Positions 43,103 through 52,263 of a stretch of 64,000 nt of DNA are shown here, piece after piece. The number at the start of each line of letters is the position of its first letter. The stretch's first letter is position 1. A program made the position numbers and the translations under genes. The notes beneath the pieces were generated by a model. It made no database searches. It worked only from the letters and a program-made list of their open reading frames with translations, and had not been told where the DNA came from. The DNA is from an uncultured Bacillota bacterium (GTDB lineage Bacteria > Bacillota_I > Bacilli_A > RFN20 > CAG-826), in NCBI GenBank assembly GCA_949298195.1, contig CASFVT010000007.1, positions 1-64,000 of the forward strand, given 5' to 3'.

Positions 43103-43744
43103 CTACGGGCCAAAATCCCGATTGAGACTTGTTTCTTGGCCTTTTCTAGCGACCTTGGAAAGAAAGAGGAAATCCACGCTTTTGGCGCCGGCTCCCCTTA
43201 GTAACGAGGCCGCGGCCATGGCAGTCGAGCCACTCGTCATCACGTCGTCGACGAAGAGGATCTTTTTCCCTTTTGCCTTCTCGGGGGAAACAATTCCCAT
43301 CCTCTTGCCAACTCCTTTCCGGACGTCTAAGGGGCTGCCGGCTTGCTTGATCCTTTCCGTCTTCACAAGGAGTTTTTCCGTGGGTAGATGGAGTAGGCGG
43401 AAGGCTTCCTCGACATGGTTGAATCCCCGCTCTTCGTCGTCGAGGGCGTGGCTGGGGGCCGGTACCAAGAGACGGCCTTTAAAGAAAATGCGAAGGAAAA
43501 AAGCCGTTTTGCATAGGAAAACCGGCGCAAGGGCAATATCAGAACAGCCCTTGAACCGGTACAGGGCATTCCGGAAGGTCTCATTATAGGGATAAAGGGA
43601 ATATGCCCGTCCCCCATCGAAACGGAATTCCCTGAAATCGGGCTGGAAGCTTTCATAGCACTTCGGGCAGAGGAGGGAGTCACTGAAAAAATCACTCCAA
43701 CTCGCGTCTTTGAATTCAGCGAGGCAGTTTAAGCAGAAACTCAT
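43103..43744 (-). CDS. comFC: ComF family protein (ComFC-like phosphoribosyltransferase)
   Basis: 213 residues. An N-terminal zinc site (FCLNC near residue 5 and LCPKC near 27) and a C-terminal phosphoribosyltransferase loop ILFVDDVMTSGSTAMAAA near 165. ComFC is needed for DNA uptake in naturally competent Bacillota. It overlaps comFA by 29 bases, forming the comF pair. Confidence 0.9.
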   Translation of the reverse strand: MSFCLNCLAEFKDASWSDFFSDSLLCPKCYESFQPDFREFRFDGGRAYSLYPYNETFRNALYRFKGCSDIALAPVFLCKTAFFLRIFFKGRLLVPAPSHALDDEERGFNHVEEAFRLLHLPTEKLLVKTERIKQAGSPLDVRKGVGKRMGIVSPEKAKGKKILFVDDVMTSGSTAMAAASLLRGAGAKSVDFLFLSKVARKGQETSLNRDFGP

Positions 43745-44885
43745 TGTTCTTCCTTATCTCCCGAATGGCATCTTTCATCGCGTCGGTCTCACGTTCGGCA
43801 AGGAAGAGTACTTCCCCGTCCGGTGAACGCATCTTCCGGCCGACCCGGCCGGCAATCTGGATCAAGGTCGACGATCCATATACCCATTCTTCGTCCGCAT
43901 CGGCGACTATCAGGTTGAGTCCTTCCACCGTCACCCCCCGTTCAAGGACGGAGGTTGTCACCAAGTAGTCGAGTTTCCGCCGTTTGAAAAGGGATATCTT
44001 CCTTTCCCGTCCCGGGTCCTCGCTATGGACATAGGAACCATTTCGGAAAAATGGGCGGAGAAAAGCGGCAAGGCGTTCGGCTCCGGCCTTGCTCGGAGTA
44101 AAGACGAGGGCCGGCTTCCCCTGCTTCTTCCATTCGCGCAGTTTCTTCGCGACATAAAACCCCTTGAAGGGGGAAGGGATGACGATGATCCGCGGAACCG
44201 GCATCGGATGACGATGGAACCTCGTTCGTAGTTCGAGTATTTCATGCCCCGGGGCGGAAAATTCCCGAAGGACCTCCTCTGAAGGGGTTGCCGTTAGCAA
44301 AACGACATGGCCTCTCACCGACTGCCGGTAAAAAGACACGAGGGTTTCGTTGCCTTTGAAGGGGAAGGCATCGATCTCGTCCATCACCAACAAGTCAAAA
44401 TAACGTTCGTAACGGTAGAGTTGATGAGTCGTGAGGACGATGATGTCCCCGCTCAATTCCTCTTCGTGGCCACCATAGACACCCACGACCCGGTTCTTCG
44501 GGAAAGCTTCTTTGATCCGGCCGATAAGCTCGATCACCACGTCACGCCGGGGAAGGGCAAACCCAACTTGTAGTCCACGGGAGAGGGCCGCGGCCATCAC
44601 CCCGTAGCTGAGCTCGGTCTTCCCGGCTCCGCAGACGGCATAGACAAGGGAATCCTTGCCTTTTATGAAATTGGAAATCAGGTTTTCGGAGATAGGTTTC
44701 TGTTCAGGGGAAAGGGGAAAGGAGAGTCTCAACTCCGGTTCGACCGGGCGCTCTGGAAGTGGTTGCGCTTTCTTGCCATTGAAGGAGATGCACTTCCGGC
44801 AATAAGGCTTCCCATTTAGAAACCCGAAAGTCCGCGGATCCTCGTTTCCGCAGCGCGCGCAACGTAATGCCACTCCGCTTCCCAC
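43716..44885 (-). CDS. comFA: ComFA-like DNA helicase/translocase
   Basis: 389 residues. A four-Cys zinc finger at the N-terminus (CARCGNEDP and YCRKC), Walker A VYAVCGAGKTELSYG near residue 82, DEID box (LVMDEIDAFPFKG) near 167 and motif VI QIAGRVGRKM near 345. ComFA drives single-stranded DNA import during transformation. TATATA lies 5 bases before the GTG at 44885, with no ribosome binding site. An inner GTG four codons on is an alternative start. Confidence 0.92.
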   Translation of the reverse strand: MGSGVALRCARCGNEDPRTFGFLNGKPYCRKCISFNGKKAQPLPERPVEPELRLSFPLSPEQKPISENLISNFIKGKDSLVYAVCGAGKTELSYGVMAAALSRGLQVGFALPRRDVVIELIGRIKEAFPKNRVVGVYGGHEEELSGDIIVLTTHQLYRYERYFDLLVMDEIDAFPFKGNETLVSFYRQSVRGHVVLLTATPSEEVLREFSAPGHEILELRTRFHRHPMPVPRIIVIPSPFKGFYVAKKLREWKKQGKPALVFTPSKAGAERLAAFLRPFFRNGSYVHSEDPGRERKISLFKRRKLDYLVTTSVLERGVTVEGLNLIVADADEEWVYGSSTLIQIAGRVGRKMRSPDGEVLFLAERETDAMKDAIREIRKNNEFLLKLPR

Positions 44886-44918
44886 ACCCCTATATAGGCG
44901 TGAAATGGGAAGATGGCC

Positions 44919-45356
44919 CTATTCGATTTGATCAAGTTCCTCGACCCTACGGAGGTGACGGCCTCCGGCAAAGGGAGTTGTAAGAAAGAGATCAAGCCGT
45001 CGAAGGACATCGTTTTCGTCCATCTCGCGTTCACCGAAGGCAATCATGTTCGCGTCGTTGTGTTCCCGCATCAAAGAGGCGACCTCGTCGTTATAGGCAA
45101 TGCCGCAACGGATGCCCTTCACTTTGTTCGCGGCGATGGATATGCCAATGGCCGAACCGCAAACGACAACCCCGAAATCGGCCTCTTTGGAGGCTACCGC
45201 CCGGGCCGCCTTTTCCCCGTAGATCGGGTAATCGACGGAGGTAGTTCCATCATCAGTACCAACGTCGAGCACCTCATAACCTTTTTGTAACAGGTGTTTC
45301 TTAATTGCTTGCTTCAATTTATACCCGGCATGATCACTTCCGATGGCTATCTTCAT
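44919..45356 (-). CDS. rpiB: ribose 5-phosphate isomerase B
   Basis: 145 residues from ATG 45356 (MKIAIGSDHAGYKLKQ), overlapping the preceding gene's stop by ATGA. DHAG at the N-terminus, the catalytic Cys in VVCGSAIGISIAANK near residue 65 (Ala replaces the usual Gly of CGSGIG) and HNDANMIAFGER near 100. It interconverts ribulose 5-phosphate and ribose 5-phosphate. It is the last gene of prfA-prmC-sua5-rpiB. Confidence 0.94.
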   Translation of the reverse strand: MKIAIGSDHAGYKLKQAIKKHLLQKGYEVLDVGTDDGTTSVDYPIYGEKAARAVASKEADFGVVVCGSAIGISIAANKVKGIRCGIAYNDEVASLMREHNDANMIAFGEREMDENDVLRRLDLFLTTPFAGGRHLRRVEELDQIE

Positions 45357-45958
45357 GATGCTTCCTCCCATGCTTTCAATATGTCCTCGAACTTGATTTT
45401 CCCGGCTCGAATCAGGCGCGGCTCAAATCCCACGCAGTCGACGATGGTCGTGGCAAGGTTCGACTCGCAGGGCCCATCGACATAGGCATCGACTCCGGTT
45501 GGGAAATAATCTTTGGCCATTCCAAGGGTGGTGGCAGCTGGTTCCCCTGAAAGATTGGCACTCGTGACCAGGCAAGGCTCATCGACCGCCTCCATCAACA
45601 GGCGCGCAACCTCGCCACTAGGCACCCGTACCCCGATGATGCCGCTACCGTGGTCGCATTGATGGGGGAGTTTCCATTTGGCCCGGCATAGAAAGGTTAC
45701 CTCACCCGGGAGAAAGCGTTCCATCGTCTTCAAGAGGCGGGGGCTTGCATCCAGATATCCGCGGGCTTGCTCAAGGCTCTTGAACATCATGGAAAACGGC
45801 TTTTCAGGAGGCCTTTTCTTCAATTCTAAGAGCTTTTTGTAGGCGTTTTCGGAGTTATACACCACTCCAATCCCATAAACCGTCTCGGTTGGGAAGACAG
45901 CAATCCCACCATTTTTTAGGCTTGATGCGGCTTTGAATATGTTTTCATTCGCTACCAT
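45353..45958 (-). CDS. L-threonylcarbamoyladenylate synthase (Sua5/YrdC)
   Basis: 201 residues from ATG 45958 (MVANENIFKAASSLKNGG), 4 bases after the prmC stop. The YrdC fold shows in GGIAVFPTETVYGIGVV near residue 19, KKRPPEKPFSMM near 48, IIGVRVPSGEVARLL near 122 and LVTSANLSGEPAATT near 145. It makes threonylcarbamoyl-AMP for t6A37 in ANN-decoding tRNAs. It has the short YrdC form, without the C-terminal Sua5 domain. Confidence 0.93.
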   Translation of the reverse strand: MVANENIFKAASSLKNGGIAVFPTETVYGIGVVYNSENAYKKLLELKKRPPEKPFSMMFKSLEQARGYLDASPRLLKTMERFLPGEVTFLCRAKWKLPHQCDHGSGIIGVRVPSGEVARLLMEAVDEPCLVTSANLSGEPAATTLGMAKDYFPTGVDAYVDGPCESNLATTIVDCVGFEPRLIRAGKIKFEDILKAWEEAS

Positions 45959-45962
45959 GTCC

Positions 45963-46805
45963 TCACCCCACATCGATAACCAAGAACCGGACGAAGCCAT
46001 TGCTGTCTTCTAGAAAAGAAAAGCGGTAATCGCTCAAGGTCGAGGCCATCAGCTGCTTCAGGTAATCCACCAGTTGGGGGGATATCTCAAAGAAGAGGAC
46101 AATCGGCCCGTTCCGAACCTTGTCTAGGCTCTCAAGGACGGATTTATAAACATTGCTCTCCTCGTGGAAGAAAAGGGCGGATGCCGGCTCATGGTTGAGG
46201 ACTGATGGCTGAACATACTCGCCTTCCGTGATGTAAGGAGGGTTGGAAACGATCAGATCGAGCTTTCGACCGGAAGAGATATAAGGCTCGATGGCATTTC
46301 CCTCTAAGACGATGATGTCTTTACCGCTCCTGGCGATGTTTTCCTTTGCCACTTCCAAGGCATTTTTCGATACATCTGACGCATAGACCAGGAAGGACGG
46401 AAACGCATCCTTGATGGCAATGGCAATGCAGCCGGAGCCAGTCCCGATGTCCGCGACGGCCAACATGTTCTTGGGGTTGAAATACTCGTTGATCCGTTCG
46501 CTGAAGACGGAGACTAGTTCCTCGGTTTCCAAACGGGGGATGAGGACATGCTCGTTTATCTTGAGACGGTGGGTCAGGAATTCCGCTTCCCCGATGATGT
46601 ATTCGATCGGTTCATCGTTCAAAAGGCGGTCCAGATCGGAAAAGAAAGCTTCCACGTTGCTCATTTCCCGGTTCTTTTCGGTAATGACATCCAACTGGTC
46701 ACGGAGATTTTCGTGATGGACGAGAAGGCGACGGATGTCCTGTGAAAAAAAGCCCTTGCCCTTGGCTTTATTGACGGCAATTGAATAGGCTTCCCCGATG
46801 GTCAT
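45963..46805 (-). CDS. prmC: release factor glutamine methyltransferase PrmC
   Basis: 280 residues from ATG 46805 (MTIGEAYSIAVNKAKG), overlapping the prfA stop by ATGA. SAM motif VADIGTGSGCIAIAI near residue 125 and the catalytic NPPY in LIVSNPPYITEGEYV near 195. It methylates the GGQ glutamine of both release factors. The pairing with prfA upstream is the normal arrangement. Confidence 0.95.
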   Translation of the reverse strand: MTIGEAYSIAVNKAKGKGFFSQDIRRLLVHHENLRDQLDVITEKNREMSNVEAFFSDLDRLLNDEPIEYIIGEAEFLTHRLKINEHVLIPRLETEELVSVFSERINEYFNPKNMLAVADIGTGSGCIAIAIKDAFPSFLVYASDVSKNALEVAKENIARSGKDIIVLEGNAIEPYISSGRKLDLIVSNPPYITEGEYVQPSVLNHEPASALFFHEESNVYKSVLESLDKVRNGPIVLFFEISPQLVDYLKQLMASTLSDYRFSFLEDSNGFVRFLVIDVG

Positions 46806-47872
46806 TTCATCTCCAAGAGCTTCTGTTCCTGGTCGAAGTGGATGAGAGCCTCGATAATCGGCTCGAGTTCCCCTTCCATCACCCGGTCGAGGGTGTTTAC
46901 GGTGAAGCCGATCCGGTGGTCGGTTACCCGGTTTTGCGGATAATTGTAGGTTCGAATCTTCTCGCTCCGCTCGCCGGTGCCGACCTTGAGTTTCCGTTCC
47001 GAGGAACGGGCTTCGTCGATTTTGGACTGGTAATAGTCGTGAACCTTCGCCCGGATCATCTGCATGCAGATTTCCTTGTTCTGGAGTTGGGCCTTCTCGG
47101 TCTGGCATGAAACGACGATTCCGGTTGGGAGGTGGGTGATTCGGACGGCCGATTCGGTCTTGTTGACGTTCTGGCCCCCGGCCCCTTGGGAACGGTAGGT
47201 GTCTATTTTGAGGTCACTTGGGGCGATTTTGACATCGACTTCCTCGGCCTCGGGCATCACGAGAACCGTGGCCGTCGAGGTGTGGATGCGGCCGCTCGCC
47301 TCGGTCTTCGGAACCCGTTGGACCCGGTGAGCCCCGCTTTCGAACTTCAGCTTCGAATAGACATTCTCGCCCTTGACCATGAAGGAAACGTAGGAATAGC
47401 CGCCTGCCGTTCCTTCGACACTGTCTATGTACTTGACCTTCCAACCTTGGCCTTCGGCGTAGCGAACATACATCCGTTCGAGGTCACCGGCGAAGAGGCT
47501 GGCCTCGTCACCACCGACCGCGCCCCGGATCTCGACGATGATGTTTTTCTTGTCGTTGGGGTCGACGGGAATGAGTTCTACTTCGAACGCCTTCTCCATT
47601 TCCTCAAGTTCGGTGACGATTCTCTTCCGCTCGTCCTTCATTAATTCGGCTAGTTCGTTATCCCCCGAATCGTCGATGTCATGGAGGTCCTGTTCCAATT
47701 TAAGGTAATGGAGGTACTCGTCGTTGGTCCTCTCGAGGGTCGAACGTTCCTTGCTCAATTCGGTAAGGCGCCGCACGTCGTTCCCCACATCCGGCTTTTC
47801 GAGTTCGGATTCGATTTCCGCAAAGCGCTTCTTTACCGCCTCGAGGCGGTTTCTCATTGTTTCTTCCATCAT
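46802..47872 (-). CDS. prfA: peptide chain release factor 1
   Basis: 356 residues. GGQ motif RSQGAGGQNVNKTESAV near residue 230; the stop-codon recognition loop lies in HRVQRVPKTEASGRIHTST near 188. It terminates at UAA and UAG. Two adjacent ATG codons (47872 and 47869) are possible starts. TATAAT lies 17 bases upstream, in a short divergent gap shared with dnaX. Confidence 0.96.
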   Translation of the reverse strand: MMEETMRNRLEAVKKRFAEIESELEKPDVGNDVRRLTELSKERSTLERTNDEYLHYLKLEQDLHDIDDSGDNELAELMKDERKRIVTELEEMEKAFEVELIPVDPNDKKNIIVEIRGAVGGDEASLFAGDLERMYVRYAEGQGWKVKYIDSVEGTAGGYSYVSFMVKGENVYSKLKFESGAHRVQRVPKTEASGRIHTSTATVLVMPEAEEVDVKIAPSDLKIDTYRSQGAGGQNVNKTESAVRITHLPTGIVVSCQTEKAQLQNKEICMQMIRAKVHDYYQSKIDEARSSERKLKVGTGERSEKIRTYNYPQNRVTDHRIGFTVNTLDRVMEGELEPIIEALIHFDQEQKLLEMK

Positions 47873-47933
47873 AATTCCAGGCGAAGGGATTATATCACCG
47901 GACACCCTTCCTTTATGGAAGGAGGAAGCACTA

Positions 47934-49733
47934 ATGGCTATAATCCAAGGGATGCCATACAAAGCCCTGTACCTCAAATACCGGCCCCAGTCTTTCGACG
48001 AGGTAGCTGGTCAAAAAGCCGTTGTTGCCACCCTTCGAAATGCCCTACTGACTGGAAAAATTGCCCATGCCTATCTCTTCGCCGGGCCCCGTGGAACCGG
48101 CAAGACATCGATGGCCCGTCTTTTTGCCAAGGCCCTCGATTGCGAAGAAGGGATTGGAAAGCAGTGCAACCTCTGCTCGAATTGCTTGGCCATCACCGAT
48201 GGTTCGCATCCTGATGTCATCGAGATCGACGCAGCCAGCAACAACGGGGTCGAACAAGTCAGGGAACTCATCGACAAAATCCGCTACGCGGCAATGAAGG
48301 GCCGTTACAAGGTCTATATCATCGACGAAGTGCACATGATGTCGACTGGAGCCTTTAATGCCCTTCTAAAGACCCTCGAGGAACCACCCGAGAACGTCAT
48401 CTTCATTCTCTGCACCACGGAACCACACAAAGTCCTCCCGACCATCGTGAGTCGTTGCCAACGCTTCGACTTTGCCAAGCTCACCGAAGAGGAAATCAAA
48501 TCGAAGCTGGTCGAGGTTCTGGGTAAAGAGGGGATCGCTTACGACGAGGAAGCCATCAATGCCATCGTGTCTTTGGCCGACGGCGGGATGCGCGATGCCT
48601 ATTCGATCCTCGATCAGACCCTCGCCTATAGCGGCGCTAGCCTCTCCGAGGACGATGTGCTTACCATCTACGGCCTCGCCTCGAAAGAAGAGAAAATAGA
48701 CCTAGTCGAAGCCATCCTGAATGGCGACCTTCCGCGGGTGATGGGGAAAATCGAAGCCTATGCCCTCAAGGGAATCGATTTCCGTCGCCTCACCAGCGAT
48801 CTCATCGCCGTCTTCCGCGACGTCCTCGTCTATGTCAAAAGCCAAGACAAAGCGCTTCTCCGCTTCCTCAAGGGCAAAGAGGCCGAACAGATTGCCCAAA
48901 AAATCGACGTTACCCATTTGCTGAAGTTCATCGACGAACTGCTCGCTGCCCAGAATTCCTACAAATCGATCACGGATGTGCGGTCGCTTTTCGAATTGAC
49001 GGTTCTCAAAATGTGCTCAATCAATGATACCTACATGCTTCTTTCCACTAGGGAGGAGGCGATACCCGGGCCAGCCCCAACCATTAAGAGGCCGACTCCG
49101 GAACCGGTCGCCGAGAAGATACCCGAAACCAAGGCGCCGCTTTCCGAGCCGGTGCCGGAAAAGAAGAAGACGGAGACTCCGCCGGCCTTCCTCTTCGAGC
49201 CCGATGAAACCCCAGTATCCAAGAAGCCCGATCCGGTGGCCGAGACCAAGCCAGAACCTCCTCGAAAAAGCCTACCGAAGATCGACCCTTCCAAAATCCC
49301 CCACCCCCACTTGGCCATCAGCGGGGAATCTTATTCCCTCGGGGAAGAGGACATGATTTCGATCATCGTCAACGCGAACAAGCGTGAGCGCAAGGAACTC
49401 GTCGAAGCCTGGGAACGCCTTGAGACCCTCCGCGATGACGAGGAACTCGCCCCCATGGCCGATCTTCTCATCCAAGGGAATCCTTTCTGCCTCTCTTCCG
49501 AGGCTCTCATCCTCACTTACGACTTCGACCGTCTCAAGGAGAAGGCCAATCTCAAGGCCAACCAAAAGGGGATCGAGGAAGTCGTCCAAGTGCTCCTTGG
49601 CCGCAAGGTGTTCGTTTATAGCCTCGGGCCATCCGAACGGAGCAACATCATGAACCTCTACTACACACGGCTCCGTTCCTCAAGCTTGCCTTCTCCCGGG
49701 ACGAGCAAGCCGAATTTACCGAACATCGACTGA
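47934..49733 (+). CDS. dnaX: DNA polymerase III gamma/tau subunit
   Basis: 599 residues from ATG 47934, 8 bases after AAGGAGG. Clamp-loader AAA+ domain: Walker A FAGPRGTGKTSMARLF near residue 44, zinc module CEEGIGKQCNLCSNC near 65, IDEVHMMSTGAFNALLKTLE near 127. Domain III ends near 360, then a Pro/Glu/Lys-rich linker (~375-460) and a C-terminal tau-like domain. It loads the sliding clamp. It leads the dnaX-ybaB-recR-tmk-holB-ricT-rsmI cluster. A longer open frame upstream runs over prfA and is not supported. Confidence 0.95.
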   Translation: MAIIQGMPYKALYLKYRPQSFDEVAGQKAVVATLRNALLTGKIAHAYLFAGPRGTGKTSMARLFAKALDCEEGIGKQCNLCSNCLAITDGSHPDVIEIDAASNNGVEQVRELIDKIRYAAMKGRYKVYIIDEVHMMSTGAFNALLKTLEEPPENVIFILCTTEPHKVLPTIVSRCQRFDFAKLTEEEIKSKLVEVLGKEGIAYDEEAINAIVSLADGGMRDAYSILDQTLAYSGASLSEDDVLTIYGLASKEEKIDLVEAILNGDLPRVMGKIEAYALKGIDFRRLTSDLIAVFRDVLVYVKSQDKALLRFLKGKEAEQIAQKIDVTHLLKFIDELLAAQNSYKSITDVRSLFELTVLKMCSINDTYMLLSTREEAIPGPAPTIKRPTPEPVAEKIPETKAPLSEPVPEKKKTETPPAFLFEPDETPVSKKPDPVAETKPEPPRKSLPKIDPSKIPHPHLAISGESYSLGEEDMISIIVNANKRERKELVEAWERLETLRDDEELAPMADLLIQGNPFCLSSEALILTYDFDRLKEKANLKANQKGIEEVVQVLLGRKVFVYSLGPSERSNIMNLYYTRLRSSSLPSPGTSKPNLPNID

Positions 49734-49760
49734 TTATTCCCACGAATAGGAGGATCAAAC

Positions 49761-50066
49761 ATGAATCAGATGCAGCAGATGCTCATGCAAGCCCAGAAGA
49801 TGCAACGCGAGCTCGTCAAGGCCCGCGAGGCCTTGGCCGCCAAGGACTTCCCGGTTTCCAAGGCCGGGATGGTCGAAATCGTCTTAAAAGGCGACAAGAC
49901 GATCAAGAAGATCGCAATCGACAAGGAAGCCCTCGACCCTGAGAACAAGGACATGCTCGAGGAGAGCATTGCCCTGGCCATCAATGAGGGTCTCAAGAAG
50001 ATCGACGAGGAGTCGGAAGCCATCGACGAGGAAATTACCGGGCGGAAGGGAGCCCTGCCGTTCTGA
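49761..50066 (+). CDS. YbaB/EbfC family nucleoid-associated protein
   Basis: 101 residues, MNQMQQMLMQAQKMQREL at the N-terminus, GMVEIVLKGDKTIKKIAID in the middle. It is a small dimeric DNA-binding protein always found between dnaX and recR. AGGAGG precedes the ATG by 6 bases. The stop shares one base with the recR start (TGATG). Confidence 0.94.
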   Translation: MNQMQQMLMQAQKMQRELVKAREALAAKDFPVSKAGMVEIVLKGDKTIKKIAIDKEALDPENKDMLEESIALAINEGLKKIDEESEAIDEEITGRKGALPF

Positions 50067-50662
50067 TGAAAGGACTTCCTTCCATCGAGAATCTTTCCCT
50101 TTCCTTCGCTAGGCTCCCCGGGATCGGGAGCAAGACCGCTGAACGCATGGCCTACGCAGTACTCCGAATGGAGGAAGAGGATCGGATTTCCTTTGCGAAG
50201 AACATCATCGCGGTTGGGGAACGGATTTCGAAGTGCCCCGTCTGCGGCCTCTACATGGAAGGGGAAGAATGCCCTTCTTGCGGTGATCCCGAGCGAGATT
50301 CCTCTTTTCTTTGCGTCGTCACCGAAGGCCGCGATGCCGAGACAATCGAGAAAGCCGGTGGATACCATGGCCTTTACCACGTCCTCGGGGGGCTCATTTC
50401 CCCGAGCAAGGGACTGCTGCCGGAAGGGCTAGGCATCGAGCACCTTCTCCAACGGGTGAAGGAAGGGAACTTTGAGGAAGTCATCCTCGCCCTCAGCCCC
50501 ACCATCGAGGGAGAGACGACATCGCTCTACGTCTCAAAGCTCTTGGCCCCGACCGGGGTGAAGGTCTCGAGACTCGGTTATGGCCTACCGATGGGCGGAT
50601 CGATCGACTACGCGGACGGTCTTACCATCGCCAAGGCCTTCGAAGGGCGGAGGAAGATCTGA
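50066..50662 (+). CDS. recR: recombination protein RecR
   Basis: 198 residues. N-terminal helix-hairpin-helix (LPGIGSKTAERMAYAVL), zinc finger CPVCGLYMEGEECPSC near residue 55 and Toprim domain LCVVTEGRDAETIEKAGGY near 80. It acts with RecF/RecO to load RecA at gaps. The stop shares one base with the tmk start. Confidence 0.97.
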   Translation: MKGLPSIENLSLSFARLPGIGSKTAERMAYAVLRMEEEDRISFAKNIIAVGERISKCPVCGLYMEGEECPSCGDPERDSSFLCVVTEGRDAETIEKAGGYHGLYHVLGGLISPSKGLLPEGLGIEHLLQRVKEGNFEEVILALSPTIEGETTSLYVSKLLAPTGVKVSRLGYGLPMGGSIDYADGLTIAKAFEGRRKI

Positions 50663-51285
50663 TGTTCATTACCTTTGAAGGTGGGGAAGGTTCGGGCAAA
50701 AGCACCGTCATCCGGGAGCTGGCCAAGCGCATCGAGGAGGCCGGGCGAGAGGTAGTTGTTACCCGCGAGCCCGGAGGCACCCCCATCAGCGAGAAAATCC
50801 GCGACGTAATCCTCGATCGTTCCAGCGGCGAAATGGATGCCAGGACGGAAGCGCTTCTATATGCCGCCTCAAGACGCCAACACGTGGTTGAGAAAATCAT
50901 ACCAGCCCTCAAGGAAGGCAAGGTCGTCATCAGCGACCGTTACCTCGACTCCTCCTTGGCCTACCAAGGAATGGCCCGAGGGCTGGGGATGGCCGAGGTC
51001 TATGAACTGAACATGTTCGCGACCGGAGGGCTCGAACCAGATCTAACCCTATTCTTCGACCTCGCACCGGAGGAGGGAATGGAAAGGATCGAAGCCAATC
51101 CCAACCGGGAAATTAACCGCCTCGACCTAGAGGGAATGCCCTTCCACCAGAAAGTTCGTTTAGGTTTCGAAACACTCGCCCGCGAAAACCCGCACCGCAT
51201 CGTCAAGATCGATGCCTCCAAACCGCTGGAAGAGGTCATTTCCGCGGCATGGGCAGTGGTCGGAAACAGGCTCCGTTATCGATGA
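50662..51285 (+). CDS. tmk: thymidylate kinase
   Basis: 207 residues. P-loop FEGGEGSGKSTVIREL at residues 4-19, the dTMP-binding TREPGGTPISEKIRD near 35 and SDRYLDSSLAYQG near 93. It phosphorylates dTMP to dTDP. It overlaps holB by 4 bases (ATGA). Confidence 0.97.
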   Translation: MFITFEGGEGSGKSTVIRELAKRIEEAGREVVVTREPGGTPISEKIRDVILDRSSGEMDARTEALLYAASRRQHVVEKIIPALKEGKVVISDRYLDSSLAYQGMARGLGMAEVYELNMFATGGLEPDLTLFFDLAPEEGMERIEANPNREINRLDLEGMPFHQKVRLGFETLARENPHRIVKIDASKPLEEVISAAWAVVGNRLRYR

Positions 51286-52259
51286 AATTCCTTGAATATC
51301 TCCGCAAAAACGAGCCGGTTGCCTTGAAAATCCTAACCGGTGCCTTCGAAAACGGCCGCCTGAGCCACGGTTATCTCCTCGTCGGGGAACCTGGTCTCCC
51401 CCTCAAGGAAGCGGCCTATTTCATCGCCCAGTCGCTCGTCTGCGACCACCCATCCCCGCTCGCCGACGAAACCTGTAAGACCTGCCAACGGCTTCGTCGC
51501 GGGAGTTTCGCCGACTTCCTTTTCCTCGACGGCTCCCTTGCCTCCATCAAGAAAGAGGAGATCCAAGCCGTCCTCGGGGATTTCTCGAAGACCCCAATCG
51601 AACGGAAAGGAAAGATGATCTACGTCATCCACCTCGTGGAGAACATGACCCAGGAAGCCGTCAATTCCGTCCTCAAGTTCCTCGAGGAACCACCGGATTC
51701 CTGCTATGCAATCCTCACGACCGAGAATATCGCCCGTGTCCTCCCGACCATCGTCTCCCGGGTTGAGACGATCCATCTCGTCAAGGCCCCTTATGAAGAT
51801 GTCGTTGCCGGCTCGATTGCCCTTGGGGTCGAGCCGAAGGACGCAGATCTCCTTTCCCTATTCCACAACGACCCCTCCCTCGTGAAGGAGGCTACCGAAA
51901 ACGAGGAATATCCCGCCTTCAAGGAATTGATGGAGGAAGCCCTCGGTGATTTCGCGAGGGAAAAAGAAGAAGGGCTCTACCGCTTCGAGAAAGTGGTCAT
52001 TCCGGCCTTCGGAAAAAAGGAAGATGCCCGAAAACTCCTGCTTCTGCTCTCGATGCTGTTCCGCGATGCGGCCCTTGCATCCCGGGGACTCGCACCCCGC
52101 CTCAGCGCCTATGCTACAATCATCGATGCCGTTTCGGCGGCCCGGAGTCACTTGGAACTGACTCTCCAAGCCTCCCTCGAGGCCCGTTCGGAGCTCGACA
52201 TGAACATGGCCCCGGCCCTCGTCCTCGAGCATCTGGCCCGCACAGCCTTCAAGGAATGA
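51282..52259 (+). CDS. holB: DNA polymerase III delta' subunit
   Basis: 325 residues from ATG 51282 (MKFLEYLRKNEPVALKIL). AAA+ clamp-loader subunit: degenerate P-loop GYLLVGEPGLPLKEAA near residue 29 lacking the Lys-Ser/Thr of an active site, zinc module CDHPSPLADETCKTCQRLRR near 55, and SVLKFLEEPPDSCYAILTTE near 130. The inactive P-loop is typical of delta'. It overlaps tmk by ATGA, and ricT starts 4 bases after its stop. Confidence 0.92.
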   Translation: MKFLEYLRKNEPVALKILTGAFENGRLSHGYLLVGEPGLPLKEAAYFIAQSLVCDHPSPLADETCKTCQRLRRGSFADFLFLDGSLASIKKEEIQAVLGDFSKTPIERKGKMIYVIHLVENMTQEAVNSVLKFLEEPPDSCYAILTTENIARVLPTIVSRVETIHLVKAPYEDVVAGSIALGVEPKDADLLSLFHNDPSLVKEATENEEYPAFKELMEEALGDFAREKEEGLYRFEKVVIPAFGKKEDARKLLLLLSMLFRDAALASRGLAPRLSAYATIIDAVSAARSHLELTLQASLEARSELDMNMAPALVLEHLARTAFKE

Positions 52260-52263
52260 TCTT